Shown here in pieces: positions 44,519-55,966 of a DNA stretch of 64,000 nt. Made by a program: the position numbers and the translations under genes. Source of the stretch: Tiliqua scincoides (Eukaryota; Chordata; Lepidosauria; Squamata; Scincidae); contig NC_089824.1 of NCBI RefSeq assembly GCF_035046505.1, forward strand, positions 223,776,244-223,840,243, in the 5' to 3' direction. Under the pieces are notes generated by a model that worked only from the letters and a program-made list of their open reading frames with translations, was not told the origin of the DNA and made no database searches. Positions within the stretch are counted from its first letter, which is position 1. Each line of letters begins with the position of its first letter.

Positions 44519-45599
44519 AGTGCAATCTGTACTTTTTGTGGCACAGAATGAAAAAAAGTTTACTATTTTTTAAAGACTTGCCTATATTATTAGGACAGGC
44601 TTATAATTCTTGAGAATATTTGTCTATGCTATTTGATTTAAAATTAAGGGCTTGCTCCATAATTAAATGGCTGTATTTTACATCATAACATTTAAATTTA
44701 GATTTGGAAGGCCAAATTAACGTGGTCCCATGGGTTGAATTCGTTTGTTTACTACATGGAGATCATACAAGAGTCTCCATTTTCTAAATGTCTTTTCTTA
44801 TGACAAATATTGATATATTCTATGGACGATGGACATATTCTTTTCATAACAATATGTTTGACTTATAATTGTTCTTCAATTAATGGGTGCAATGCTTCCA
44901 ATTTTTCTTTAGACAGAGGCTATTGCTTTACCTAAACTGGGCTACCTGGTAGCCAGGTAAGTGGCAGGACATTGCCTGTGGAGTTGTGCCACATGGCAAA
45001 TTATAGTTTTTATTCTGACAGGATGAATACACAAGGAAGATTATGGATAACTTAAGAGTTTCTTTTGTTCTGTTTGCAAAGCACCACGTTTAAAGGTGCT
45101 TCTCTCGGAATACCGAGGGCATTGTTTTTGTTGTTCTTGTAGAAGTTTAGTTTGGTTCTGCTGTGTGTTACCTATGCTTGCTTACTGTGGAGTTCTTTTC
45201 TTACTAAGTTGGTACAGAGGGGGGAAAAATACAAACTAACAAAAAGGGTTTTTTAAAGAGCACCTGGAGGAACACAGATGAGTGCTTTTAAGAGTTAATC
45301 TTTTGCTCTGTTGCTTGGGCTAAAAAGCACAGTTTCTGGTAAGAGGACAGATGTATTTTTGTTTATTTCCTCTAACTGCTGTAACCACTCTGCCTGCAGA
45401 GTGAAAGTTTGGATGGTAAATTAAACCTGTGACCTCTTAGAAGGAAACAAGGTGCTCAGCTTTATAAAAAGTGTGTAGCCGAAGGCTTGTACTATTTTAA
45501 TACTTACCTAAGTACTTATGCTTACCATTGGGATCTCGAAAGATGAATGAGCTCTTTAACCCTTGCTGGGCGTTGATGAGCGATTTTCTTGGCCCCATG

Positions 45600-46533
45600 G
45601 GCTCGGCGCCTGATGTAGCAGCACAAGATGCTGCTCTGGGGAGCACCCAAGGCTTTTTGGGGCCTTGGTGCTTGATGGGAGACACACAAGACTGTACCTT
45701 GTTGCCTGAGGGAGAGTGCTAAGGCAGAAGCACTCTGAGCATTTAAAAGTTAGAACTGGAGCAAGTCAAGGAAATGAGTTCGGAGGCAGAGGGCAGGCCG
45801 CGTGATCAAGGCCACCTGGCTCTACTATACTCGCTCATTGCAGAAAGTCTCTGCCTGCTGCGCTAGATGTAGCAGTAATGCTACCTGGGAAGCAGCCCGA
45901 GACCCCGGAAGTCAAGGACTGCTTGATGTGGCGCAGAAGCCAGAGCAAGAAAGGGTCCCCATTTGTTGTGCTAGATGTAGCAGCGAATGGGGAACAACAA
46001 AGAAAGTCAGGCTGCTAGAAATAAAAAAAAGCAAAGGTCTTTGTGCCAGGGCGCCAGGAGTCCCTGTGCCAGGGCTAGAAGTTGCAGAGGGTCCCTGTTG
46101 TTCCCAGGTTCAGATGAAGCAATGAATGGGAGCAGCCTATAACAGGTTGCTGAATATAGCAAAAAGCAAAGCAATTTGTCTGCCATACTTGGCTGGCCCA
46201 CGTCTGGGCACCTAGCATAGCCACAAAGTTGCTGAGAAGCAAATAGACCTCAAAGTCAGATGCTTGTAAAAGCAAATGCGGTGAGAAGTCAGAAAGACAA
46301 AAAAAAATCCAAAGGTTGCAACGCAAGGCCGCTTGGAAAACACACAAGGCTGTAAGAGTGAGGCTAGAGCAATAGAAAGTCAAAGCAATAGGTAGGAGGT
46401 AGACAGCAGACAAGCTGTTTGAATAAAAAAAACAAGACAGCCTGTCTACTGCACCTGATTGTTGCAGAGAGTCTCTGTCCTAGGACCAGAAGTCTCTGTC
46501 CCAGGATTAAAGGTCCCTGTTCGAGGCGCCAGA
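45600..46533 (-). repeat. leader with degenerate copies of the primer-site/LTR junction
   Basis: The stretch inside the right LTR contains repeated versions of the junction gcgccagatgtagca: ggcgcctgatgtagcagc at 45,605, gcgctagatgtagcagtaat at 45,861 (followed by gctacctgggaagcagcc), gtgctagatgtagcagcg at 45,968, and the true junction at 46,525. 'gtccctgt' or 'gtctctg' precedes several of them. It looks like an amplified ~100-250 bp leader module. Confidence 0.65.
46514..46532 (-). other. primer-binding site of the LTR element
   Basis: The complement reads TGGCGCCTCGAACAGGGAC, one base inside the right LTR. It resembles the site used by tRNA-Lys3-primed retroviruses (TGGCGCCCGAACAGGGAC) but with TC in place of C, one base longer. 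This sets the element's orientation. Confidence 0.7.
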
Positions 46534-47007
46534 TGTAGCATTTTGGTGCTACTTGAGGAGCAGCCTGAGATGCTGCGTTGGTGTGGCAGAAAAGCCATAG
46601 CAAGAATTAGACAACAGACACAGGTTTCAGAGAGGTTGAAACTGCTGGAAGCAGGAGCAAGAATGGAATCAAGGGAGAAGTGAAGTGCTTCCTCCCGGCT
46701 CCTGACCCAGCCTTTTATTAAGTCTCAAAACACATGATATAAGATTACGTAGTTGGGAAATTTCCACAAGGATGCTACCTTTCATACTGGCTGTCTACTA
46801 GCTAGTTCTAGCTTCACCGCAAACACATTCCTAGATAAGATTCTCCTTCCTAGCATTCTGCTGCTCACAGGCACAGAGTTCAATGACCCAACATATTTTC
46901 AAGGGCAGTTGAGAGTGCCCAACTGCGCAGGTGTGCCTGACTGTCCTTGATGCCAAATATGCTAAGACATATTAAACTTTAGTGCCTGTGCATATATATT
47001 TACTACA
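46534..47007 (-). repeat. right LTR (5' LTR of the minus-strand element)
   Basis: 474 bp, nearly identical to 40,317-40,790 across the whole length, with differences spread evenly. The even spread argues for simple ageing after insertion rather than recent conversion of one part. Confidence 0.9.
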
Positions 47008-47318
47008 GGAGAGTCCTCAGTATTCCATGTTTGGATTGTGGAGAAGGCCAGGCTGACCGCCACGCAGCCCCTCGCAGCCAGGGGCCAATTTGGAAACTCC
47101 CACGGGGAGCACATGCGCGGTTGTGACCGTACTCCGCCTGTGTTTAAACAAGTGCCTGGGGAGAGGGAGCGTGGGCAGCACATCAGCAGTCCTTCCTTGC
47201 CACCGGGCCCAGAACTGCTGTGCAGGGTCAGCGCAGGCAGCAAAGGCCGAGGGCTTCCGATGTGTCTGCTGCACTTGTTCGGTAGCAACCGGTTGAGAAA
47301 GGCTGTGTGCTACAATTA

Positions 47319-48521
47319 GAGGCGGTCTAAAGTGGTTTTATTTTTTCTTGGTTGGCGATGTTATTCTAAAAAAAGGGCCAAAAGTGGTGTTATAGCGGTG
47401 TTATGTGTTTTTATTCCAAATTAATACTAAGTCAATTTTACAGCATTTTTATCAAATGGAATCACTGTCATATAGGTGGTGTCTATGTTTTTATGGCTGT
47501 GGCTGTCAGCAGGCTTAGGCGCAGGAATAAAACAGGCATAAAGCACATCACACACACACACCCCCAAAGAACACAACCACATTGTCAACCGATTGAATTA
47601 ACCTTACAGGAGCTATTTAAGTTTTGCTACTTGTATGAACAAGTACAGTGAACCCAAAGCTGCCAAACCCAAACAAATTGAGGGCGCAATCCTCACCCCT
47701 TCTGTCACTGCTTTCCAGCACTGACATAAGGGCAATGCAGCTCTGAGGTAAGGGAACAAACATTCCTTTACTTTGAGGAGGCTTCCGTGGGTGACACCCA
47801 ACTGCAGAATGAAGCACTTGTTCCACTGGCACCTCTATGGCAGTGCTGGAAAGCACTGACAGAAGGGGTGAGAATTGCGCCCTAAGACGTTGCCAAGTTA
47901 AAACTTTGAGAAGATAGCAACTTGGACTTGGATAGCAATGAACATAGCATTGATTTGCTATGGAAACAAACTGGTTTGAAAGTGCGGGGAAAAAACACAC
48001 ACCCACATAGCAAGGAGCATTAAATATTTGCTTACTCATGAGTAAACACAACGGTGTAGCTCAGTCTTGCTTTCCATAGGGTATAATACATATAAGCTTA
48101 GAGGGAAGGAGTTCCTTCTCGAGTGTTTTTGGGACCTGCGTTCATCAGATCGGGACCATTCTGGTGGCATTGCATTCCTCTCGGCCTGCCCGTTCCAATG
48201 GATCAAGGCATGGTTGCCTAGTCACGAGCAAATGCACACTGTGGCTCAGTTTCACTTTCCATAGGGCTCCATGCATTTTTCTTGGCAGCTTCTGAGCATG
48301 CTCTACAGCCAGTGAAAGCAACAGAGCCCTGAGGGAATCAGGGCTTAGAAACACAGTCAGAAGCACTCGGGACAATGCACAGATGCTCCGCAGCTACTTT
48401 AATAGGTACATGGCAGTCTTATTCCATTAATTGAGCGGGATATCGCATTTTGTCATTTTATAAGCCCAATTTCGTGTTATGGCGGTGTTATTTCGCAAAT
48501 ACCATTTTAGATTGCCCCTTG
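47319..48521. mobile_element. Tc1/mariner-like TIR element (non-autonomous)
   Basis: Left end GAGGCGGTCTAAAGTGGT and right end ACCATTTTAGATTGCCCCTT are imperfect inverted repeats flanked by TA on both sides. The subterminal phrase gtgttatagcggtgttat (47,379) recurs at 48,475 as gtgttatggcggtgttat. A MITE is inserted at 47,682-47,882. No transposase frame is seen. Superfamily is inferred from the TA target only. Confidence 0.55.
47682..47882. mobile_element. palindromic MITE nested in the TIR element
   Basis: Best-preserved palindrome of the family: GGGCGCAATCCTCACCCCTT with TCTGTCA at the left, and TGACAGAAGGGGTGAGAATT with GCGCCC at the right. Flanked by TGA / TAA. Interior gcaatgcagctctgaggtaa and aacaaacattcctttacttt. 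Confidence 0.88.
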
Positions 48522-48667
48522 TAATTTTCATTTGATGCCCTGCCAGTGCCAGTCAGCCTGATGCAGTGTCTCCTTGCACACCTTTGGACACAAAATATTC
48601 CAGTCTGGCCAGCCATGATCAGGGCAAGTGGCCAAGCTGGAAAAGAGAACTTCTGAAAGAGCATCAG

Positions 48668-48785
48668 AAGAGCCCCACTGGATCAGGCCCAACGTCCATC
48701 TAGTCCAGCTTCCTGAATCTCACCCTGGCCCATCAAATGCCTCAGGGAGCACTCAAGACAACAAGTGACCTGCATCCTGGTGCCC
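48668..48785 (-). mobile_element. CR1 3' UTR tail
   Basis: Only ~120 bp of CR1 3' UTR on the - strand: agccccactggatcaggccc, then tctagtccagcttcctgaat. Confidence 0.8.
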
Positions 48786-49129
48786 AGGGCCCAGGAGAGG
48801 GAGGTGTCCAGGGCAAATTGTACTTGGGCCCAGGGTCAAAAAGGGGGCTTGGGAGCCAAAGGAAGGGGCCCAAAATTTTCTTGGAATCTCAGAAAATGTG
48901 TGCATATATTGTGTGCAGACTGGCATTCACATTTTGTGTGAGCCGACAGAATTTTATATAACATTTCATAGAAATTATGATCCAGTGATCACGTGAAATT
49001 ATGATCGAATGGAGAAGGGAAGGGGGCCCAAAGAAACTTTGTGCTCCCTAATAAAAGTCCCCTCAGAGGCCTTGCTGTTGCCACTCCCTGCACTCGGAGA
49101 CAGGCTATCTCGTAAACCCAGCAGATGCA

Positions 49130-49240
49130 GACGCCCATCATGGCTTGTCACCCAGGCTGAACTTTTCCTCCATCAGTCTGTCCAGTCCCCTTTAAAGACA
49201 TGTAGACCATGTGCCATCACCACATCCTGTGGCAAATAGT
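49130..49240 (-). mobile_element. CR1 C-terminal fragment
   Basis: catcatggcttgtcaccc, then cagtcccctttaaagaca and catcaccacatcctgtggca correspond to the FKGDWTD / [11 protein letters not shown] part of ORF2 on the - strand. Confidence 0.75.
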
Positions 49241-51161
49241 TCCGCAGGATGTTGTGATGGCACTTTTCTTCTAGAGGCTTCTGTTCCCAACTGCAACATG
49301 TAGCTGCAGAGGAGCCTCTGCCACCAATGAAAAAGGTTCTGAACAGCAAAGGTCTCTGGACGCAACTGCAGCTGGGCATAGCCTCCCCTCCCCTTAGACA
49401 GCAGCGTGTTGGGCCTGGGAGGAAGATGAGAGTGTTGTGCCAGTCCTGTCCCCCCCCCCGAACATGTGACGGGGCTGCTGTGCATGGAGGAGTGGGCCTG
49501 GCAAAGACAGCGCAATGCACACACTCTAGCTGGGTTCACGTTGGTGGACGGCGTCCTCCATGTGATGCTGCAGGCGGCCCGCCAGGCTAGTCTCGGTCTA
49601 AATGAGCATCACAGTGCCTGCCAGAAGCCACACCCACCAGCAGGGCAGAGGCTGAAACGAGCCCAGCGCAACTGTGATGGAACTGCCATTATTTTAATGT
49701 CATCAGCTTCTCTCCAGACAGCCCTCAGGGCAGCCTGATTTCAGAAGAGAGCAAAGCGCTGCCGCCTGCGTGTGGGAGGAGCGGCGCTCCCACCTGCTCC
49801 ACTGCAGCTTTGGGCATAAGCAGAGAGGCCAAAATCAAACATGGGTGAGGCAAGAACCCCTCCCATTCTAGCTCTGGGCTCTGCCTCACAGTCCTCCCTC
49901 TCAGCCTTTTCGTGGCGCAGCAATCTAGGACTACTTTCCACACATTCCCATCCAGGCCTGGCCTGCTTGTCATCCCTTGGACCAGGCAAGGGACATTGCC
50001 TGGTCTTCCCTCCCCTTTGAACCTGGGGTGGGGGGGCAAGGCAAGACATGCCATCACTGAGCATGCTTGGAAGAGAGCGCAGACACTTGGAAAAGTGTCA
50101 ATGGGAGCCAGAGTGGGGGTTCCAGCTTGCCCAAGTGATTGAGTGAGCTTATGTGTCACCCTCGGTTCCCAAGTCTTTCCTCTCTGTTGAGTTGTGGAGG
50201 GCTGTGGGGGTTACTGTAAGGCCTGGCAACCATCTTTCCAGCCTGTCTGCCATCTTTTGAAATGAGGAAACAGATCAGGCAGGTGTCGAGGAGGGACAGG
50301 GTTGTAATCATGGGGGACTTCAATTATCCTCACATCGACTGGGTCAATTTGTGCTCTGGTCCTGAAGGAGAGACCAGTTTTCTTGACATGCTAAATGAAT
50401 GTGCTTTAGAGCAACTAGTCATGGAGCCCACCAGAGGACTGGCGACTCTGGATTTAATATTGTGTGGCACTCAGGACCTGGTTAGAGAGGTAAACGTCAC
50501 TGAACTATTGGGGAACAGTGACCATGCTGCAATTAGTTGCACCATGCATGTCGGGGGAAGAGTGCCAAACAAATCTGACACAAAAACCCTTGACTTCCAA
50601 AGGGTGACTTCCCTCAGATGAGGAGGCTGGTTAGAAGGAGGTTGAAAAGGAAGGTAAAAAGAGTCCAATCTCTCCAGAGTGCATGGAGGCTGCTTAAAAC
50701 AACAGCAATAGATGCCAAGGAGAAGTGCATACCACAAAGGAAGAAGGGCTCCACTAAGTCCAGGAGGTGCCCGCATGGCTAACGAGCCAAGTTAGAGAGG
50801 CTATAAAGGGCAAGGAAGCTTCCTTCCATAAATGGAAATCTTGCCCTAATGAGGAGAATAAAAAGGAACATAAACTGTGGCAAAAGAAATGTAAGAAGGT
50901 GATACAGGAGGCCAAGAGAGACTATGAGGAACGCATGGCCAGCAGCATTAAGGAGAATAATAAAAGCTTCTTCAAATATTAGAAGCAGGAAACCCGCCAG
51001 AGAAGCGGTTGGCCCTCTGGATGGTGAGGGAGGGAAAGGGGAGATAAAAGGAGACTTAGAGATGGCAGAGAAATTAAATGAGCTCTTTGCATCTGTCTTC
51101 ACGGCAGAAGACCTCGGGCAGATACCGCTGTCTGAATGGCTCCTTGTGAATGAGGAATTAA

Positions 51162-51340
51162 GGGCCCAATCCTATCCAACTTTCCAGCACTGGTGCAACT
51201 GCAATGCAGCCCAAGGTGAGGAAATGAATGGTCGCATACCTTGAGGAGGCCTCTGGGACTGCCCCCACCACCACAGGATGCAGCGCACATCCCATTGGCA
51301 TGGCTGCACCGGCACAGGAAAATTAGATAGGATTGGGTTC
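51162..51340. mobile_element. palindromic MITE inserted in CR1, TAA target duplication
   Basis: 179 bp, ends GGGCCCAATCCTATCCAA / ...TTAGATAGGATTGGGTTC. TAA flanks it on both sides (51159-51161 and 51341-51343). Removing the element and one TAA gives continuous CR1 sequence, which proves the target size is 3 bp. Confidence 0.92.
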
Positions 51341-51441
51341 TAAGTCAGATAGAGGTTAATAGAGAAGATGTTTCAGACCTCATTGATAAATTAAAGATCA
51401 ATAAGTCACCAGGCCCTGATGGCATCCACCCAATTAAGGAA

Positions 51442-52074
51442 TTGAAGAATGAAGTTGCAGATCTCTTGACTAAGGTATGCAACTTGTCCCTCAAAACGGC
51501 CACGGTGCCAGAAGATTGGAGGATAGCAAATGTCATGCCTATCTTTAAAAAGGGAAAGAGGGGGGACCCGGGAAACTATAGGCCGGTCAGCCTAACATCT
51601 ATACAGGGTAAGATGGTGGAATGCCTCATCAAAGATAGGATATCAAAACACATAGACGAACAAGCCTTGCTGAGGGAGAATCAGCATGGCTTCTGTAAGG
51701 GTAAGTCTTGCCTCACGAACGTTATAGAATTCTTTGAAAAGGTCATCAGGCATGTGGATGCGGGAGAACCCATGGACATTATATGTCTGGACTTTCAGAA
51801 GGCGTTTGACTCGGTCCTTCACCAAAGGCTGCTGAAAAAACTCCACAGTCAGGGAATTAGAGGACAGGTCCTCTCATGGATTGAGAACTGGTTGAAGACC
51901 AGGAAACAGAGAGTGGGTGTCAATGGGCAATTTTCACAATGGATAGAGGTGAAAAGCAGTGTGCCCCAAGGATCTGTCCTGGGACCGGTGCTTTTCAACC
52001 TCTTCATAAATGACCTGGAGACAGGGTTAAGTAGCAAGGTGGCCAGGTTTGCAGAAGACACCAAACTTTTCTGA
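51442..52074 (+). pseudogene. CR1 reverse transcriptase domain (210 codons open)
   Basis: Contains WRIANVMPIFKKGKRGDPGN, YRPVSLTS, ENQHGFCKGKSCLTN, ICLDFQKAFDSV (first catalytic Asp), SVPQGSVLGPVLFNLFINDL, and ARFAEDTKLF where CR1 normally has FADDTKLF. The change of the catalytic Asp to Glu in this motif, plus the missing 5' part, argues that this copy is inactive. Confidence 0.9.
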
Positions 52075-53639
52075 GTGATGAAGAACAGAAGAGATTGTGA
52101 GGAGCTCCAGAAGGATCTCTCCAACCTGGGAGACTGGGCAGCAAAATGGCAGATGCGTTTCAATGTAAGTAAGTGTAAAGTCCTGCACATTGGGGCAGAG
52201 AATCAAAACTTCACATATAGGCTGATGGGTTCTGAGCTATCTGTGACAGATCCAGAGAGAGATCTTGGGGGGGGGGGTGGACAAGTCGATGAAAGTGTTG
52301 ACCCAATGCGCGGTGGCAGTAAGGAAGGCTAATTCCATGTTTGGGATAATTAGAAAAGGTATTGAGAACAAAACAGCTAATAGTATAATGCTGTTGTACA
52401 AATCCATGGTTAGGCCACACCTGGAGTATCGCGTCCAGTTTTGGTCACCACATCTCAAAAAGGACATCGCGGAAATGGAAAAGGTGCAAAAGAGAGCGAC
52501 TAAGATGATTACGGGGCTGGGGCACCTTCCTTATGAGGAAAGGTTATGGCGTTTGGGCCTCTTCAGCCTAGAAAAGAGGCGCCTGAGGGGGGACATGATT
52601 GAGACATACAAAATTATGCAGGGGCTGGACAGAGTGGACAGAGAGATGCTCTTTTCCCTCTTGCATAACAGCAGAACCAGGAGACATCCACTAAAGCTGA
52701 TGTTGGGAGAGTTAGGACAGACAGAAGAAAATATTTCTTTACCCAGTGTGTAATTAGTCTGTGGAATTCTTTACCACAAGAAGTAATTATGGCATCTTGC
52801 CTGGATGCCTTTAAGAGGGGATTGGACAAATTTCTGGAGGAAAAGTTCATTCTGGGTTACAGGTCCTAGTAGGTATGTGCAAGCTCTTGGTTTTAGAGGC
52901 AGGCTGCCTCTGATTGCCAGATGCAGGGGAGGGCACCAGGCCGCAGGTTGTGTCTGTTGTCTTGTGTGCTCTCTGGGGCATTTGGTGGGCCGCTGTGAGA
53001 TACAGGAAGCTGGACTAGATGGGCCTTTGGCCTGATCCTGTGGCGCTCTTCTTATGTTCTTATGTTTTATGTGTCTCCCCCTCTTCTGGGAACTGTCAGC
53101 CTTCTCACAGGCTGTTCTTCCTGAGATTTTGGGCTGACAAACCAATGACCTCAGCTGCAGAAGCCTGTTCTGAAAAGCACATTACTTGGTGTTTTCACCA
53201 GAAGCTCAAGGTTCATAGCTGTCTTGTACTCCAGCTTCTTGTACCAGCTTCTCCAATTAGTTGGTTGCACCTGTGTGACAAGATGCTTCCAAGCAAAGAG
53301 AACCTAGAGAGTAGTCATACCTCATTTATATTTTCAGTAACATAGATCACTCTGCTGTCAATTAGTCTGCTTTTTGCTAATTATTATTAATATTATTATT
53401 AACAATATTTATATACCGCTAATTAGGACTGATGTCCTGTCCTAGCCTATATAATAATACAATTAATTTAGCTTGGGGGCTAGACTGGGCTTTGAACTTC
53501 AGAACGCCACTGTGTCGGTCCACAAGCTCAGCTGAGAACACTTTGTAAGGTTTGCTTTGTTTTTAGACTCAGAAGTAATAAGGTGTCTTTGTGCCTGCAT
53601 ATGGTGTGAGCATATTCCTTCCTCTGATACCAGAAAACA

Positions 53640-54036
53640 TAACACCAGAACCAGGGGACATCCACTAAAATTGAGTGTTGGGAGAGTTAGGACAGACAAA
53701 AGAAAATATTTCTTTACTCAGCGTGTAGTTGGTCTGTGGAACTCCTTGCCACAGGATGCGGTGACGGCATCTGGCCTGGACGCCTTTAAAAGGGGATTGG
53801 ACCAGTTTCTGGAGGAAAAATCCATTACAGGTTACAAGCCATGATGTGTATGCGCAACCTCCAGATTTTAGAAACGGGCTATGTCAGAATGCCAGATGCA
53901 AGGGAGGGCACCAGGATGCAGGTCTCTTGTTATCTGGTGTGCTCCCTGGGGCATTTGGTGGGCCGCTGTGAGATACAGGAACCTGAACTAGATGGGCCTA
54001 TGGCCTGATCCAGTGGGGCTCTTCTTATGTTCTTAC
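53640..54036 (+). mobile_element. CR1 LINE 3' end
   Basis: [60 protein letters not shown], then the 3' UTR and cttcttatgttctta tail. One of the least diverged CR1 ends here, with an open C-terminus. Confidence 0.92.
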
Positions 54037-54039
54037 CAG

Positions 54040-54525
54040 TGCATGCGGATCTTCCTCATCTCTCAATCAGTAGGTTCAAATCCAGGAAGACTTCTCTGGC
54101 ACTCGCACAACATCTGCATAAAAATTTCAACATCAATGCCCAATAGAAAGTTAAATGGGCAGTCGGACGCCCAAAAACAGGTCAATATATAGACGATCCT
54201 ACACTTAAGGTGCCAGGTTTCCACTTCCCTCGCCTGCACTGGAAAACTTTGAACAGGATTCGTACCTTTCATGGTGTTTGTCAGGAGTCAGTGTTTAAAC
54301 GGGGGCTACTATCTACCCTACAGTGTGATTGCAGTTTCCCTTCCAAACCATATACCACATTGTGTCTGGCTGCAAACAGAGGGCGTATACTGGCCCATGG
54401 TCTGACTTTTTCAACAAAGCCAACTCTGTCCTTGAATGGCTGGACGAACCGGACATTAATATTTGATCTAGTTTAATTGTACTATAAGTCCATGTATTAT
54501 TGCCATATGTGAAATAAATAAACCC
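54040..54525 (+). mobile_element. 3' end of a third LINE family (unclassified)
   Basis: The frame 54,210-54,476 reads MPGFHFPRLHWKTLNRIRTF HG. The 'W..LNRIRT.HG' and 'CDC' pattern is typical of the C-terminus of several non-LTR retrotransposon families. It is followed by the A-rich tail gaaataaataaa at about 54,510-54,521. It abuts the CR1 tail on its left. Confidence 0.6.
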
Positions 54526-55182
54526 ATGAGGACAGGAAGCAGAGACTCCATTCTCAGGCCTCTTGGGTGCTGCTTTCTTCCATGGAGGCTTTCAGGGAAG
54601 ATGTGGACTGCAGGAGAGGTGGGGGTCTGTGTGGTGTTCCTGTAGCCCCTTTTCTCTGGAGACCTTTGGACAATGCTGGACAGGGAGTCACCCCTACCCA
54701 GCTGCTGACTGCAACCGGTTTTGGCCTGGGCTGAAAGAGAGCCATCAGCCAATGCTCGGGGGGGGGGGGGGCAGTGTGGACCTCTCAGTCCATGCAGAGA
54801 TGTGCTGGTTGGGATTGGGGTGAGGGGAAGGGTCCAGGCTGGAGGGCTGCTCCTGACACCGTGCTGCTGCTTCCCTTGGCTGCCCTGCCCGCCCAGTGCA
54901 AAGAAGGAAACTAGGCTCACCAAAGAGCTGGAGCTCATGGCCTCTGTGAGGAATGTTATGGGGGGGGTACAACGTTTCTTTTGGGCCCTATTCCAAAGGG
55001 GGTGGGGCAAAAGTGGGGAAGGGCAGCAGCTGGGGCTGGTGGAATGGGTGGGAAGGGGCAAAACAGGGCAAGAGGAGAATGGCAACAGCTGGAAAGATCT
55101 TTGGAGCCCAGCTCTGCTGCGCTTCCCACTGTGAAGCCCAGATTGATCCACCTGGTAGATAAGGCCTCCCCGTTGGCCCTCC

Positions 55183-55966
55183 TGTCGTACACTTGGTCTC
55201 ACACTCCCAGGGTTTTGGGGTGCTCAGAGTTGTTGGTTCTGAACCCTAGAGCCCTCAAAGATCCCTGTGCGGTAGTACTGCCACCACCCTGTAAGAGCCA
55301 GTGCCTCAGTCCAGGGAACCGAGACCCTCTAGGCTTAACTATATCCCTTGTAGGCACTGAGCACTTTCTTTACTTAAAGTCTCAGTCCTCAAGTTTCTAG
55401 TCCACAATGAGGATTTTTGGTAGCTTGCTGAACGGCTAGGCGGGATTCTGAACCTTTGTCCCCAACAGACAATGAACCAACATGGTAAAAAGATTTTCTA
55501 CTTTATTAAATACATAGGGTTACAAAAAGGTTACAAAGGCAGCAAATGCTAGAGGCACAAAAACTTCTAGGAAGCGTATCAGCATAAAACAACAAAGCTA
55601 ACTGGCTAATTCTATTAATCCCTGACTCTCACCTGGGTCAGCTTCTTTTGTAGATCCTCAGTTACCTAAGAGGCCACATGGTCCTGGTGGGGCAGGATGT
55701 GCACCCACCACCTCTCTCACTCAGAGACCAGGAACAAAGACCCTGTCCTCTGGAAGTGGGGCTGGAAGCTCGCCCTCTCAGCTCTTCCCTCTCCCCTGGA
55801 GATCTGCAGCTGCATTCCATCCTTGATGGGCGTCTTTCTGGCTGCCTAGGTGCTACATAATCACCTTCCATTGAGTTGTAAATCCTGGCAGCTAGGAAAT
55901 GCAAGCCACTTCTGTGTTCCTGTTTTAGCTTGGTTCAGGCCTTGCAATGCTACATATTCATGACAC
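55183..55966. other. unidentified repeat-like block, possible solo LTR
   Basis: Starts TGTCGTACAC and ends ATTCATGACA, with a reversed AATAAA-like signal (tttatta near 55,502). The flanks show no clear duplication, and there is only one copy in the window, so this is a weak fossil-element call. Confidence 0.25.

Larger units (their letters stand above)
40317..47007 (-). mobile_element. young LTR element (ERV-like), no recognisable viral genes
   Basis: Two 474-bp LTRs in direct orientation, both starting TGTAG and ending CTACA on the + strand, bracket 5.7 kb. Flanks ggaggg (40311-40316) and ggagag (47008-47013) are an imperfect target duplication. The orientation is minus: a tRNA-Lys-like primer site (complement of 46,514-46,532) lies beside the right LTR, and a purine tract beside the left LTR. 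I counted about 7 differences between the LTRs by eye (about 1.5%), so the insertion is recent. The interior is AT-rich with no gag-, pro-, pol- or env-like frame, so it looks like a non-autonomous, gene-less derivative rather than a decayed full provirus. It later received the CR1 at 43,398-44,518. Confidence 0.85.
50258..53068 (+). mobile_element. longest CR1 LINE copy in the window
   Basis: About 2.8 kb from the end of the endonuclease to the 3' tail. Endonuclease part: VVIMGDFNYPHIDWV, TRGLATLDLILCG, GNSDHAAISC (catalytic Asp/His motif SDH). Then the linker, the reverse transcriptase at 51,442-52,074, the C-terminal domain ([36 protein letters not shown]) and the 3' UTR ending ttcttatgttcttatg. 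Frame changes occur between the parts, and a MITE is inserted at 51,162-51,340. 5' end missing. Confidence 0.93.

Noticed and set aside
40791-46533. Host gene or complete viral gene inside the LTR element
   Set aside because: The longest frames belong to the nested CR1 and LINE A insertions; the rest is AT-rich without recognisable coding content.
45500-46533. CRISPR-like array from the repeated gatgtagca phrase
   Set aside because: Spacing is irregular, repeats are degenerate, and the context is an LTR-element leader in vertebrate DNA.
54468-55202. 244-codon - strand frame as a gene
   Set aside because: Low-complexity Pro/Ser-rich content, no domain, overlaps several other chance frames. 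It runs over the end of a LINE fragment.
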